A stretch of 64,000 nucleotides of DNA from Polaromonas sp. (GCA_013297865.1 JAAFIP010000001.1:124001-188000); one strand, 5' to 3'; counted from the first letter of the stretch, positions 50,316-59,187 are shown. A program made the numbers and translations. Notes: generated by a model not told the origin, from the sequence alone.

Positions 50316-50825
50316 TCAGGCTTTGTCGCCGTCTGGGCCATCAGACTCTACGCCGGCATACAGCCGGTCCTGCAGCGACTTGAGCTCAGGCCAGCGGTTC
50401 TCATAGGCCAGCCGGGCCTGCTCGGGCCAGCTGCTGGGGTTGGCCAGCTTGAAGCGCGAGCCTCCTTTGTCCAGGATGGCCAGCAGCTCGGGCACACTCA
50501 TCTTGCTGATCTGGGCAAACGTGCTCACACCATTGGCATTGAACAGCGCAGCGATCTTGGGGCCAATGCCTTCTATGATGATGATGTCGTCATCGCCTTT
50601 CACACTGAAGCCTGCCATGGCCGCGGCCGCTACATCGACCGAGCCTGACATGAAGCGCTGCGGCGCTGCAGGTGGGGCGGGAGCGGCTATGGGCGCAGCG
50701 ACAGGTGCGAAAGTGGTTTGCACTGGCGCGTCAGAGCGCATGAACTTTTGCAGCAGCCAGTTCAACAGCCAGCCCAGCAACAGGCCCCCTAAAAACCACC
50801 AGAAACAGCAGGCCAACGCGCTCAT
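50316..50825 (-). CDS. Membrane-anchored helix-hairpin-helix protein
   Basis: 169 residues. One hydrophobic helix near the N-terminus (FWWFLGGLLLGWLLNWLLQKFM) is followed by an alanine/proline linker and a helix-hairpin-helix-like domain: DDDIIIIEGIGPKIAALFNANGVSTFAQISKMSVPELLAILDKGGSRFKLANPSSWPEQARLAYENRW. The GIGPK turn is the signature of ribosomal-protein-L21-like or flap-endonuclease-like HHH proteins of unknown function. Co-transcribed with the OmpA-like gene. Confidence 0.86.
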   Translation of the reverse strand: MSALACCFWWFLGGLLLGWLLNWLLQKFMRSDAPVQTTFAPVAAPIAAPAPPAAPQRFMSGSVDVAAAAMAGFSVKGDDDIIIIEGIGPKIAALFNANGVSTFAQISKMSVPELLAILDKGGSRFKLANPSSWPEQARLAYENRWPELKSLQDRLYAGVESDGPDGDKA

Positions 50826-50976
50826 AAGAAATCCTTTCTAAGGCATGGAATGATTTGTTGCAGAATTTAGAGCTTTTGTACTCATTTTCTCTGCAACGCA
50901 TCATGCCTGCGTTAGCGGCGCTTTGTCAACCTGATTTCGCTCACAGCCAGCTGCGGGCTGCTGGCAGGCTCTTGCC

Positions 50977-51315
50977 CTAGTGGTTTTCTTTGGCGTGGTT
51001 GATGGAATACTTGGGTATTTCAACCACCAGGTCTTTTTGTGCCACAAAGGCCTGGCAGCTCAGGCGGCTTTGGGGCTCCAAGCCCCAGGCGCGGTCGAGC
51101 AGGTCTTCTTCGTTTTCATCGAGTTCGTTCAGGCTGGAAAAGCCCTCGCGCACAATGATGTGGCAGGTGGTGCAGGCGCAGCTCATGTCGCAGGCGTGCT
51201 CGATCTCGATGCCGTTGTCCAGCAAGGTCTCGCAGATGCTGTCGCCTACCGACGCCTTGACTTCAGCGCCGTTGGGACAGTATTCGGGATGGGGAAGGAT
51301 TTTGATGATGGGCAT
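50977..51315 (-). CDS. fdx: [2Fe-2S] ferredoxin of the ISC system
   Basis: 112 residues. The adrenodoxin-type cluster ligands are in HACDMSCACTTCHIIV, and the fourth in LSCQAFVA. Supplies electrons for cluster assembly on IscU. The ATG is used; a TTG three codons earlier is unlikely. Last gene of the isc operon, 22 bases after hscA. Confidence 0.96.
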   Translation of the reverse strand: MPIIKILPHPEYCPNGAEVKASVGDSICETLLDNGIEIEHACDMSCACTTCHIIVREGFSSLNELDENEEDLLDRAWGLEPQSRLSCQAFVAQKDLVVEIPKYSINHAKENH

Positions 51316-51337
51316 GGCTGGCAATCTGCGGTTCTGG

Positions 51338-53194
51338 CTATACGGTTTCGATATTTTTGCCTGCCAGCGCTTTCTGGATGCCCGCGTTCATGCGCTGGGC
51401 GGCAAAGGCTTCGGTGCCGTCTGCCAGGGCTTTGGTTTGTGCTTCGATAAAAGCGGCGTCCTCGGATGATCTGGCCTCGCGCAGCGCGTCCATCAGGCGC
51501 TCGATGGCGCGCAGCTCTGCCTCGCTGAGCAGGCTGGCGTCTGCATTCAAGGCGGTTTGTGTGGCCAGAATCATGCGGTCAGCGTCCAGGCGCGCTTCGG
51601 CCAGCGCGCGCGCTTGCATGTCGACTTGCGCGGTGCTGAAGCTGTCTTGCAGCATCTTGGCAATCTGATCATCCGACAGGCCGTAGCTGGGCTTGACGTC
51701 GATCTGCGCCTGCACACCACTGCCCTGCTCTTTGGCAGACACGGTCAGCAAGCCATCGGCATCGACGGTGAAGGTCACGCGGATGCGCGCCGCCCCTGCC
51801 ACCATCGGCGGTATGCCACGCAGCTCAAAGCGCGCCAGGCTGCGGCAGTCGGCCACCAGGTCGCGTTCGCCCTGCACCACATGCAGCGCGAGTGCCGTTT
51901 GGCCGTCCTTGTAGGTAGTGAAGTCCTGCGCCATGGCAGTGGGAATGGTCTGGTTACGCGGCACGATGCGCTCCACCAGGCCGCCCATGGTCTCAATACC
52001 CAGGCTCAGCGGTATCACGTCCAGCAGCAGCAAATCGCCCTTCGGATTGTTGCCTGCCAGCTGGTTGGCCTGGATGGCTGCACCCAGCGCCACCACTTCG
52101 TCTGGGTTCAGGTTGTTCAGCGGGGGTTTGCCGAAAAATTCTTCCACCGCTTTTTGCACCTGGGGCATGCGGGTGGAGCCGCCCACCATGACCACGCCCT
52201 GCACCTCGTCTTTGCTCAGCTTGGCATCGCGCAGGGCCTTGCGCACGGCCTGCAGGGTTTTGGCCGTCAGGTGGGCGCTGGCATGCTCAAAGGCTGCTCT
52301 TTCGATGACAAAATCGACTTTTGCTGAGGAAAGAATCGCGGGGGCAGCTACTGAATTAGTAGCAGAGAGCTTTTCTTTCACCTCGCGTGCCAGCATCTTG
52401 ATGGCGGCCTTGTCGCTGGGGCTGCTGACGCTCAGGCCGGTTTGGGCCAAGATCAGATCAGCCAGTGCGCGGTCGTAGTCGTCGCCGCCCAGTGCGCTGT
52501 CGCCGCCCGTGGCAATCACCTCAAACACCCCTTTGGACAGGCGCAGGATGGAGATATCGAAGGTGCCGCCGCCCAGGTCATAGATGGCGTACACCCCCTC
52601 GCTGGCATTGTCCAGGCCGTAGGCGATGGCGGCAGCGGTGGGCTCGTTGATCAGGCGCAGCACGTTGATGCCGGCCAGCTGAGCCGCGTCCTTGGTGGCC
52701 TGGCGCTGGGCATCGTCAAAATACGCGGGCACAGTGATTACCGCGCCATACAGATCATCGGCAAAGCTGTCTTCGGCGCGAAAGCGCAAGGTGGCCAAGA
52801 TCTCCGCGCTCACCTCCACGGGCGACTTCTCGCCGTAGGCCGTGGCGATCTTCACCATGCCAGGCTGGGCCAGCAGCTTGTAGGGCAGCTTGTCGGCGTT
52901 GGCAATATCGTTCATGCCGCGCCCCATCAGGCGCTTGACACTGGCAATCGTATTGTCAGGATCGGTGCTCTGCACTTGCTGGGCCAGCAGGCCGATCTGG
53001 CGGCCATTGTCGGGCAGATAGCGCACGACCGACGGCAAAATGGTGCGACCGTCTTCATCGGGCAGGCATTCGGCCACACCGCTTCTTACGGCGGCTACCA
53101 AGGAGTGGGTGGTGCCCAGGTCAATGCCCACGGCAATGCGGCGCGTGTGCGGGTCCGGGCTGTGGCCGGGTTCGGAAATCTGTAATAACGCCAT
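51338..53194 (-). CDS. hscA: Fe-S assembly chaperone HscA (Hsp70 family)
   Basis: 618 residues. ATPase domain starts [15 protein letters not shown] and includes [13 protein letters not shown] and [14 protein letters not shown]; the substrate domain begins about residue 385. It binds the IscU LPPVK motif and helps release clusters. A variant dispersed repeat encodes [16 protein letters not shown] in the ATPase domain at about residues 278–293, replacing a surface stretch. It starts one base after the DUF5984 stop. Confidence 0.97.
   Translation of the reverse strand: MALLQISEPGHSPDPHTRRIAVGIDLGTTHSLVAAVRSGVAECLPDEDGRTILPSVVRYLPDNGRQIGLLAQQVQSTDPDNTIASVKRLMGRGMNDIANADKLPYKLLAQPGMVKIATAYGEKSPVEVSAEILATLRFRAEDSFADDLYGAVITVPAYFDDAQRQATKDAAQLAGINVLRLINEPTAAAIAYGLDNASEGVYAIYDLGGGTFDISILRLSKGVFEVIATGGDSALGGDDYDRALADLILAQTGLSVSSPSDKAAIKMLAREVKEKLSATNSVAAPAILSSAKVDFVIERAAFEHASAHLTAKTLQAVRKALRDAKLSKDEVQGVVMVGGSTRMPQVQKAVEEFFGKPPLNNLNPDEVVALGAAIQANQLAGNNPKGDLLLLDVIPLSLGIETMGGLVERIVPRNQTIPTAMAQDFTTYKDGQTALALHVVQGERDLVADCRSLARFELRGIPPMVAGAARIRVTFTVDADGLLTVSAKEQGSGVQAQIDVKPSYGLSDDQIAKMLQDSFSTAQVDMQARALAEARLDADRMILATQTALNADASLLSEAELRAIERLMDALREARSSEDAAFIEAQTKALADGTEAFAAQRMNAGIQKALAGKNIETV
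52333..52363 (-). repeat. Dispersed AATAGCTGC repeat, copy 7 (inside hscA)
   Basis: A partly degenerate copy: the GCTACTAATTCAGTAGC stem (minus strand) is near-perfect, and GCCCCCGCGATTC lacks two bases of the consensus. In frame it gives NSVAAPAIL. Confidence 0.75.
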
Positions 53195-53195
53195 G

Positions 53196-54017
53196 TTAGG
53201 ACTTAAAAAGTAACGGATATAGCGAATGATTGCTCGCAATCACCTTGTCCCAATCGTCAACTCTAGGCTTACGTGCTAAAGCATTTGCCAGGGAGTGCTT
53301 TCGATCGGCGTGTTCAGTTATCAGCGCTTTCAAATCAATTTCGATATGCGGTATTGGATTTTCATTCTGAATCATCTGAATTCTAGTTTCCATGGCATTC
53401 ATTAAATCGGAGTGAAAATCCTCGACTTCACGAATAAACTGTTCAAACGAAACCTTGAATTCACCAAAGGAAGGTGCCCAGATTAACTCGGATACCTCAC
53501 CTTCAATTCGATTATCCCAACGAATAGTTATTTCATCACCGTACCTAGTAAAAACTGCAACAGGCCCTTGCATTAAATGCATGGAAGTTAAGAATCGACT
53601 TGAGTACCAACTAGTAGCCATTTCGTGGACATCCAACCACTCATCATTAGGGTCATCGGGACCACCTCGATAGTAGATACTTTGCAAATGCGCATGCATA
53701 TCAAACGTACGAATTAAACGGTAAATTTCAGACGGCAAGTCTTGCATTACGTTGGGCAAGATATCTAATAGATCTTCGTACAACCGAACAACTTGGTAAT
53801 CGACACTTAAATCAAATTCGCTGTCTATTTGGTTTACTTCGAAGTCCGGCTTGTATTTTTTGATACGCTCTATTCGTGGGTGGTAAAGCGGTTGATTTCC
53901 TAAATTTATCTGATACCAACCATCCGTTAATCCAAACCAACTCAACCTCTGGTTTGGTGGCTCACCCCAAGCCATGACTTCCTTCAAAGGACGCAGCTTA
54001 AAGTCAAATATCTTCAT
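53196..54017 (-). CDS. DUF5984-family protein inserted in the isc operon
   Basis: 273 residues, markedly lower in G+C than all isc genes around it. It matches DUF5984: [41 protein letters not shown], a central helical part, and [17 protein letters not shown]. The last 90 residues are charged and helical. Function unknown; stand-alone DUF5984 genes occur in scattered genomic places. Here it lies flush between hscB (15 bases away) and hscA (1 base), in the same direction, so it must be co-expressed with them. A GTG start 5 codons earlier is possible. Confidence 0.8.
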   Translation of the reverse strand: MKIFDFKLRPLKEVMAWGEPPNQRLSWFGLTDGWYQINLGNQPLYHPRIERIKKYKPDFEVNQIDSEFDLSVDYQVVRLYEDLLDILPNVMQDLPSEIYRLIRTFDMHAHLQSIYYRGGPDDPNDEWLDVHEMATSWYSSRFLTSMHLMQGPVAVFTRYGDEITIRWDNRIEGEVSELIWAPSFGEFKVSFEQFIREVEDFHSDLMNAMETRIQMIQNENPIPHIEIDLKALITEHADRKHSLANALARKPRVDDWDKVIASNHSLYPLLFKS

Positions 54018-54031
54018 GTTGCCGCGTTTCA

Positions 54032-54550
54032 CTATTGTCCCAGAGCCTCATAGTGCGCTGCGATGTCTTGGCTAAAGCGCTCAATGAACATAAGGGCTCT
54101 GACGGCTTGTGCTGCTTGTATGTAGTCTCGTTCGGTGTCTAGCAGTCGCTCTACTTTTGATAGCTGCTCCCGCGATATTCTATTGGCCTGGAGGCTGATT
54201 TCATCCAGATTTTCTTCGCTGCTGGCCTCTTCCAAGGCCTCGCGCAGCTCCATTTGCTGCACCAGAAAGGCCGCGGGCATCGCGGTGTTGTTCTCCGCCT
54301 GGATGGGGGCCTGGTGCAGCTCGCACAGATAGGCTGCGCGCTTGAGCGGGTCTTTCAAACGCTGGTACGCCTCGTTGATGCGCACGCTCCACTGCATGGA
54401 CAGGCGCTGTGCTGCTGCGCCGTGGGTGGCAAATTTGTCGGGGTGCACCTCACGCTGCAGCTCTTTCCAGCGCGCATCGATGGCTGCACGGTCCTGCGCA
54501 AAGGTCAGTGGCAGGTTGAACAGTTCAAAATCAGTGGACTGGAGGTTCAC
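54032..54550 (-). CDS. hscB: Fe-S assembly J-domain cochaperone HscB
   Basis: 172 residues. The J domain (residues ~5–75) contains the HPD motif in LQREVHPDKF, and the C-terminal helical domain binds IscU. The start codon is GTG with no clear ribosome site. The dispersed repeat, read in reverse, encodes [12 protein letters not shown] within a C-domain helix (residues ~118–130). Partner of HscA, but separated from it by DUF5984. Confidence 0.94.
   Translation of the reverse strand: MNLQSTDFELFNLPLTFAQDRAAIDARWKELQREVHPDKFATHGAAAQRLSMQWSVRINEAYQRLKDPLKRAAYLCELHQAPIQAENNTAMPAAFLVQQMELREALEEASSEENLDEISLQANRISREQLSKVERLLDTERDYIQAAQAVRALMFIERFSQDIAAHYEALGQ
54159..54195 (+). repeat. Dispersed AATAGCTGC repeat, copy 8 (inside hscB)
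   Basis: GATAGCTGCTCCCGCGATAT plus TCTATTGGCCTGGAGGC is a full forward copy on the plus strand, antisense to hscB. hscB reads it in the open reverse frame. Confidence 0.88.
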
Positions 54551-54621
54551 GTTAAAAACAGCCGGTGTCGTGTTGGAAAGCGCAGCGCTCAGTTGTCAGG
54601 CGCAGCAGCTGCGCAGTGGCT

Positions 54622-54945
54622 TTAGACACGAAACGATTCGCCGCAGCCGCACTTGTCCCGCTCATTGGGGTTGTTGAACTTGAAGCCTTCGTTGAGGCCT
54701 TCGCGCACAAAGTCCAGCTGCGTACCATCCAGATAGGCCATGCTTTTGGGGTCGACCATCAGCTTGATGCCTTCGGTCTCAAACAACACGTCCTCAGGGG
54801 CCACTTCGTCTACATACTCCAGCTTGTAGGCCAGGCCCGAACAGCCCGTGGTTTTGACACCCAGGCGCACACCCACGCCCTTGCCGCGCTTGGAAAGGTA
54901 TTTGGTAACGTGCTTGGCAGCGGCGGGAGAGAGGGTAACGGCCAT
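54622..54945 (-). CDS. iscA: Fe-S assembly A-type carrier IscA
   Basis: 107 residues with the three A-type cysteines: TGCSGLAY near residue 35, and KCGCGESF at the C-terminus. It opens [17 protein letters not shown]. Carries Fe-S clusters or iron to apo-targets. It is followed by hscB after a 71-base gap. Confidence 0.97.
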   Translation of the reverse strand: MAVTLSPAAAKHVTKYLSKRGKGVGVRLGVKTTGCSGLAYKLEYVDEVAPEDVLFETEGIKLMVDPKSMAYLDGTQLDFVREGLNEGFKFNNPNERDKCGCGESFRV

Positions 54946-55021
54946 GGTTCGCGATGTGGTTGGTCAACTGATCGGGTGAAGGCTTCGACAGACTCAGCCC
55001 GAACGGATGTGGATTGAAAAA

Positions 55022-55426
55022 CTAGGCTGCGACGGCAACCGCCGCGCCGTGCTTGGCTTTGTAGTCGTTCACTGCGGCCTTGATGGCGTCTTCGGCCAAA
55101 ATGGAGCAGTGAATTTTCACGGGCGGCAAGGCCAGCTCTTCAGCGATCTGGCTGTTTTTGAGGGCCGCTGCTTCGTCCAGAGTTTTGCCCTTGACCCACT
55201 CGGTCACGAGCGAGCTGGACGCAATGGCTGAACCGCAGCCATAGGTTTTAAAGCGTGCATCTTCGATCACGCCCGTAGTGGGATTGACCTTGATCTGCAG
55301 CTTCATCACATCGCCGCACGCAGGCGCGCCGACCATGCCGGTACCTACGGTGTCATCGCCTTTTTCAAAGCTGCCCACGTTGCGGGGGTTTTCATAGTGG
55401 TCTACGACTTTTTCGCTGTATGCCAT
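55022..55426 (-). CDS. iscU: Fe-S cluster scaffold IscU
   Basis: 134 residues. Cluster-binding cysteines and aspartate lie in GAPACGDVMKLQ, KTYGCGSAIASSSLVTEW and HCSILAEDAIK. The LPPVK motif recognised by HscA is present (EELALPPVKIHCS). AGGAG before the ATG. It lies between iscS and iscA, separated from iscS by a 144-base gap with an intergenic repeat. Confidence 0.98.
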   Translation of the reverse strand: MAYSEKVVDHYENPRNVGSFEKGDDTVGTGMVGAPACGDVMKLQIKVNPTTGVIEDARFKTYGCGSAIASSSLVTEWVKGKTLDEAAALKNSQIAEELALPPVKIHCSILAEDAIKAAVNDYKAKHGAAVAVAA

Positions 55427-55483
55427 GTCAATTCTCCTGTTTACTAACTATTCGTTGCGGATCGCGGGTTTGTTTCAAGCAAA

Positions 55484-55556
55484 CGCCGCGGAACCGGCTT
55501 AGCCGGACCGCTGGCGTTGCCCCCTTGAGGGGGGAGCGGCGCCAGCCGCACGGGGG
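55484..55556. repeat. Hairpin-forming intergenic element between iscS and iscU
   Basis: Contains CCGGCTTAGCCGG (5-bp stem), CCCCCTTGAGGGGG (5-bp stem, tetraloop) and a CGGCGCCAGCCGC segment. GC-rich cassettes with CCCCCTTGAGGGGG are, from memory, frequent between genes in Comamonadaceae. Position within the operon suggests an effect on mRNA processing. Confidence 0.5.
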
Positions 55557-55570
55557 TGTTTCGTTTCTCT

Positions 55571-56791
55571 CTAATGCGCTGTCCACTGAATGGTGGAAAT
55601 ATCGATACCGTCCTGGTACATCTCCCACAGCGGGCTCAGGTCGCGCAGCTTGGCGACGTTGTGCTTGATGGTGGAGATGGCAAAGTCAATTTCTTCTTCC
55701 GTGGTCCAGCGGCCAATGGTCATGCGCAGGCTGCTGTGGGCCAGCTCGTCGCTGCGGCCCAGGGCGCGCAGCACATAGCTGGGCTCCAGCGAGGCTGAGG
55801 TGCAAGCCGAGCCGGACGACACTGCCAGGCCCTTGATGCCCATGATCAGGCTTTCGCCTTCCACATAGTTGAAGCTCATGTTGATGTTGTGCGGCACACG
55901 CTGTGTTTCGTGGCCGTTGATAAAGACCTGCTCAATGCCCTTGAGGCCATTCATCAGGCGCTGCTGCAGGGCCTGGATCTTTTTGTTTTCTTCACGCATT
56001 TCTTCTTTGGCAATGCGGTAGGCCTCGCCCATGCCAACGCACTGGTGCGTCGGCAAGGTGCCGCTGCGCATACCGCGCTCGTGGCCACCACCGTGCATCT
56101 GCGCTTCAATGCGCACACGCGGCTTGCGGCGCACATACAGCGCGCCAATGCCCTTGGGGCCATAGGTTTTGTGGCTGGTCAGGCTCATCAGGTCGATCGG
56201 CATGCTGCTGATGTCAAACTCCACGCGGCCAGTGGCCTGCGCAGCGTCCACATGGAAGATCACGCCTTTTTCGCGGCAGATATTGCCAATCGCCACCACG
56301 TCCTGAATCACGCCAATCTCATTGTTCACATACATGACGCTGGCCAAAATCGTGTCAGGGCGAATCGCTGCCTTGAACATATCCAGGTTCAGCAAGCCAT
56401 CTTCCTGCACGTCCAGATACGTCACTTCAAAACCCTGGCGCTCCAGCTCACGCATGGTGTCGAGCACAGCTTTGTGCTCGGTTTTCACAGTGATCAGATG
56501 CTTGCCTTTGGTTTTGTAGAAACCGGCTGCGCCCTTGATGGCCAGGTTGTTGGACTCGGTGGCGCCACTGGTCCAGACAATCTCGCGCGGGTCAGCGCCA
56601 ATCAGCGCGGCCACATGGTCACGCGCTTTCTCTACTGCGGCTTCTGCTTCCCAGCCCCAGGCATGGCTGCGTGACGCGGGGTTGCCAAAATGCTCGCGCA
56701 ACCACGGAATCATCGCGTCGACCACCCGCGGATCGCACGGATTGGTGGCGCTGTAGTCCATGTAAATGGGGAAGTGTGGTGTGACGTCCAT
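55571..56791 (-). CDS. iscS: Cysteine desulfurase IscS
   Basis: 406 residues. PLP lysine in [18 protein letters not shown], and the catalytic cysteine loop [17 protein letters not shown]. Supplies sulfur to IscU and to tRNA-modifying enzymes. The N-terminus [20 protein letters not shown] is slightly longer than usual. Its ribosome site is poor, and the 103-base gap to iscR contains a perfect 20-bp palindrome. Confidence 0.98.
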   Translation of the reverse strand: MDVTPHFPIYMDYSATNPCDPRVVDAMIPWLREHFGNPASRSHAWGWEAEAAVEKARDHVAALIGADPREIVWTSGATESNNLAIKGAAGFYKTKGKHLITVKTEHKAVLDTMRELERQGFEVTYLDVQEDGLLNLDMFKAAIRPDTILASVMYVNNEIGVIQDVVAIGNICREKGVIFHVDAAQATGRVEFDISSMPIDLMSLTSHKTYGPKGIGALYVRRKPRVRIEAQMHGGGHERGMRSGTLPTHQCVGMGEAYRIAKEEMREENKKIQALQQRLMNGLKGIEQVFINGHETQRVPHNINMSFNYVEGESLIMGIKGLAVSSGSACTSASLEPSYVLRALGRSDELAHSSLRMTIGRWTTEEEIDFAISTIKHNVAKLRDLSPLWEMYQDGIDISTIQWTAH

Positions 56792-56851
56792 GGCTAGCTA
56801 CTTTTGATACTGGCTGAAAACAACAAAATGGTGAAAACAAACTTGTGCCCT

Positions 56852-56871
56852 GCGAAACCCCGGGGTTTCGC
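56852..56871. promoter_or_regulatory. Perfect 20-bp palindrome between iscR and iscS
   Basis: GCGAAACCCCGGGGTTTCGC is fully self-complementary. In the isc transcript it would form a stable hairpin immediately 3' of iscR, without a T-run. It may block decay or mark an mRNA processing point that separates iscR from iscSUA expression. Confidence 0.6.
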
Positions 56872-56894
56872 GCTGTGCGCAAACTCCCGCAGGC

Positions 56895-57437
56895 TCAGGG
56901 CTTGGCAAACGCATTGCCCAGGGCAAATACGGAGTTTGGTGCGTTGATGCGGATCGGCTTGGTCACAGGCATGGGGGCAATGGCTTTTTTCACCATCGGC
57001 TTGCTCTCGATCTCCAGGCCCTTGGCCAGTTGCTCGTCCACCATGTTTTGCAGGTTGACCGAGTCGAGAAACTCCACCATGCGCGTGTTCAGCGCGCTCC
57101 ACAGCTCGTGGGTCATGCAGCGGCCTGCTTCGCCATTGGTGTGGCAGTTTTCCTTGCCGCCGCATTGGGTGGCGTCCAGAGGCTCATCCACCGAGACGAT
57201 GATGTCGGCAATCGTGATGTCTGCCGCCTTGCGACCCAAGGTGTAGCCGCCGCCGGGGCCACGGGTGGACTCTACCAACTCGTGGCGGCGCAGCTTGCCA
57301 AACAGCTGCTCCAGATACGACAGCGATATTTGCTGGCGCTGGCTGATGGCAGCCAAGGTGACGGGACCGGAATTCTGGCGCAGGGCCAGATCAATCATTG
57401 CTGTGACCGCAAAGCGGCCTTTCGTTGTGAGACGCAT
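56895..57437 (-). CDS. iscR: Fe-S cluster-sensing regulator IscR
   Basis: 180 residues of the Rrf2 family. The winged helix contains ISLSYLEQLFGKLRRHELVESTRGPGGGYTLGR. The [2Fe-2S] ligands are C92, C98 and C107 (CGGKENCHTNGEAGRC) with a following histidine (H110). The third cysteine is three residues further away than in the E. coli protein (C104). AAGGAG six bases before the ATG fixes the start. Represses the isc operon when its cluster is full. Confidence 0.97.
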   Translation of the reverse strand: MRLTTKGRFAVTAMIDLALRQNSGPVTLAAISQRQQISLSYLEQLFGKLRRHELVESTRGPGGGYTLGRKAADITIADIIVSVDEPLDATQCGGKENCHTNGEAGRCMTHELWSALNTRMVEFLDSVNLQNMVDEQLAKGLEIESKPMVKKAIAPMPVTKPIRINAPNSVFALGNAFAKP

Positions 57438-57589
57438 CGCAAGCTCCTTGTGCTTACAGTTTTTGGGTACTCCAGCGTTTGTGACGCCAGAGCCTGGGTC
57501 TCCATCCACTCCAGCCTTTCGGCTTTTATTAACTACACTTTTTATATTGAGACCATCCCGCCAATCCTTACTGACGGAACCTCGGAATC

Positions 57590-57615
57590 TATTCCCGACT
57601 GTTACTGTCAAGTAT
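57590..57615 (-). promoter_or_regulatory. IscR type-1-like binding site and iscR promoter
   Basis: On the minus strand ATACTTGACAGTAACAGTCG followed by GGAATA closely resembles the type 1 IscR site (ATA-x-TTGACT … AGTCGGGAAT). It overlaps an extended -10 (TGCTATACT, ending at about 57611), so holo-IscR would block the promoter. About 150 bases upstream of iscR. Confidence 0.65.
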
Positions 57616-57662
57616 AGCAGATAACTTAGCGGTCTGCTCAGGTATTAATATACCCCGAACCT

Positions 57663-58163
57663 TTAGTTTTGTCCAAGACAATTTTTCAGATGCGCCACCA
57701 GCCCCTCGCTGGCTGCCTCGGTCAGGTCCAGCACCTGTTCAAAACCTGATGCTCCGCCATGGTAAGGATCGGGTACAGAAGCTACCTGCAGTTGGGGTGC
57801 AAATTCCATGAAAAGTTTCAGTTTGATCGCATGCTGGGGCGGGCAGTCTTCCTGTAGCAGGGCCAGGTTGTCCCAGTCCATGGCCAGGATCAGGTCAAAG
57901 TCTGCGTAGTCGTCCTGCGTCACCTGGCGCGCCCGCAGGCCCGACAGGTCATAGCCCCGGCGCAGCGCATGCGCCTGGCTGCGCTCATCCGGCGGGCTGC
58001 CGGGGTGGTAGTTGTGGGTGCCTGCCGAGTCAATCAGCACCTGGCGCGTCAGCCCCGCCTGCGCCACCTTGGCCCGCAGCACCCCCTCCGCCGTCGGGCT
58101 GCGGCAGATATTGCCCATGCACACCATCAAAATACTGATTTCATCTTGCATCATGCTACGCAT
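57663..58163 (-). CDS. Low-molecular-weight protein-tyrosine phosphatase
   Basis: 166 residues. The P-loop CMGNICRS carries catalytic C15 and R21, and the acid residue is in PDPYHGG. These enzymes dephosphorylate tyrosine in exopolysaccharide or regulatory proteins. It directly precedes the iscR promoter, an arrangement usual in Comamonadaceae. Starts at M1, M4 or M5 are possible. A dispersed repeat ends 3 bases before the first ATG and forms its leader. Confidence 0.95.
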   Translation of the reverse strand: MRSMMQDEISILMVCMGNICRSPTAEGVLRAKVAQAGLTRQVLIDSAGTHNYHPGSPPDERSQAHALRRGYDLSGLRARQVTQDDYADFDLILAMDWDNLALLQEDCPPQHAIKLKLFMEFAPQLQVASVPDPYHGGASGFEQVLDLTEAASEGLVAHLKNCLGQN

Positions 58164-58165
58164 TT

Positions 58166-58200
58166 TATAGCTGCTCCCGCGATATTCTATTGGCTTGGAG
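58166..58200 (+). repeat. Dispersed AATAGCTGC repeat, copy 9 (leader of the phosphatase gene)
   Basis: TTATAGCTGCTCCCGCGATA plus TTCTATTGGCTTGGAG. It lies antisense in the 5' leader of the phosphatase gene and so is part of that mRNA. Confidence 0.87.
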
Positions 58201-58611
58201 ACTGAATTTACTTTATAAAATCACTTCTGGAGAGAACTGGATGCCCCCGCGAGAAGATTTTCTTTACTCACGTCGAAATGGATCAGCTGCATACCAAATA
58301 CTTCATCTGCCGCATACACCAACATATGCATGATTTCAGGCTGACAGCGACCTGCTCAAACTCGGTAGTACCTAAAACACCACAATCAAAACGTGATAAA
58401 TACACAAATTTTCACAAATAGCGGTGAATAATCCCGTAATTGCAAAGAGATTTGTCCAATGCAAAGCTCCCGGGACTACTATGGTGTTTACGTTAACTGT
58501 CAAGAGGTTACCAGTGTCATCTCAGCCATTGCAGAAGTACCAACAATTGCTTCATGTGACAGGACTCCCTCACCTCATTGACCCCCTCACACAACAAGAT
58601 GCACAACCATA
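58201..58611. other. Gene-free AT-rich stretch before the BLUF gene
   Basis: No gene is supported. A 62-codon GTG-started frame (58424–58612) ends as TAATG on the BLUF start but has no ribosome site and no protein-like composition. The region should hold the promoters of the divergent BLUF and phosphatase genes; no clear boxes were found. Confidence 0.5.
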
Positions 58612-59130
58612 ATGCACACCATCCAGCCCGATTACGCCCCCATCAACCCCGGTTTTTACCAACTGGCCTATTGCAGCTTGCTCAAAGAGCCGCTCAGCAC
58701 CGAGCAGATCGACGCGCTGGTGTTGGACGCGCAGCAGCGCAATGCGCGCAACGACGTCACAGGCTTGCTGATGATTGACCAAGGCATTGTGGTGCAGTGG
58801 ATTGAAGGCCGCCGCGACATGGTGCGCCAGCTGTGGGACAAGCTGCTGATGGACCCGCGTCACCACTGCATCGTGCAGCTCATGCACCTGGACTTTCAGG
58901 AGCAGCGCGTCTACCCCGACTGGGCCATGCAGCGCGCTACCCGGCAGGATATTGTGTCCATCGTGCGCAGCGCCAAAGAGCTGGCCGACATGCAGCTGGG
59001 CCTGCCCAACCCCTGGGCGGGCGCCATCGCCGCGCTCAGCACGCTGATTGGCGCTGACAAGGAGGAAGGCGGCAGCTTGCCGCCTTCATGGGCGCACACG
59101 CAGCGCAGTAGCGGGGATGAGTTGATCTAG
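58612..59130 (+). CDS. BLUF-domain blue-light sensor
   Basis: 172 residues. The BLUF fold is complete: Y20 in QLAYCSLL, N44 in QQRNARNDVTGLLM, Q62 in VVQWIEG, and the PDWAM segment near residue 103. These are the residues that form the FAD hydrogen-bond network. Beyond the domain is a ~50-residue tail, with no effector domain, so it is a short BLUF protein that should act through a partner. No obvious output gene (GGDEF/EAL, MerR) is adjacent. Confidence 0.93.
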   Translation: MHTIQPDYAPINPGFYQLAYCSLLKEPLSTEQIDALVLDAQQRNARNDVTGLLMIDQGIVVQWIEGRRDMVRQLWDKLLMDPRHHCIVQLMHLDFQEQRVYPDWAMQRATRQDIVSIVRSAKELADMQLGLPNPWAGAIAALSTLIGADKEEGGSLPPSWAHTQRSSGDELI

Positions 59131-59187
59131 CGCGCTGGCCTGCCGCAGCCGCAGCGTGAGACAGCACTACTTTTCAAAATCCATTTA

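Noticed and set aside
58424-58612. 62-codon frame overlapping the BLUF start as TAATG
   Set aside because: GTG start, no ribosome site, composition unlike a protein and no recognisable family; treated as part of the BLUF upstream region.
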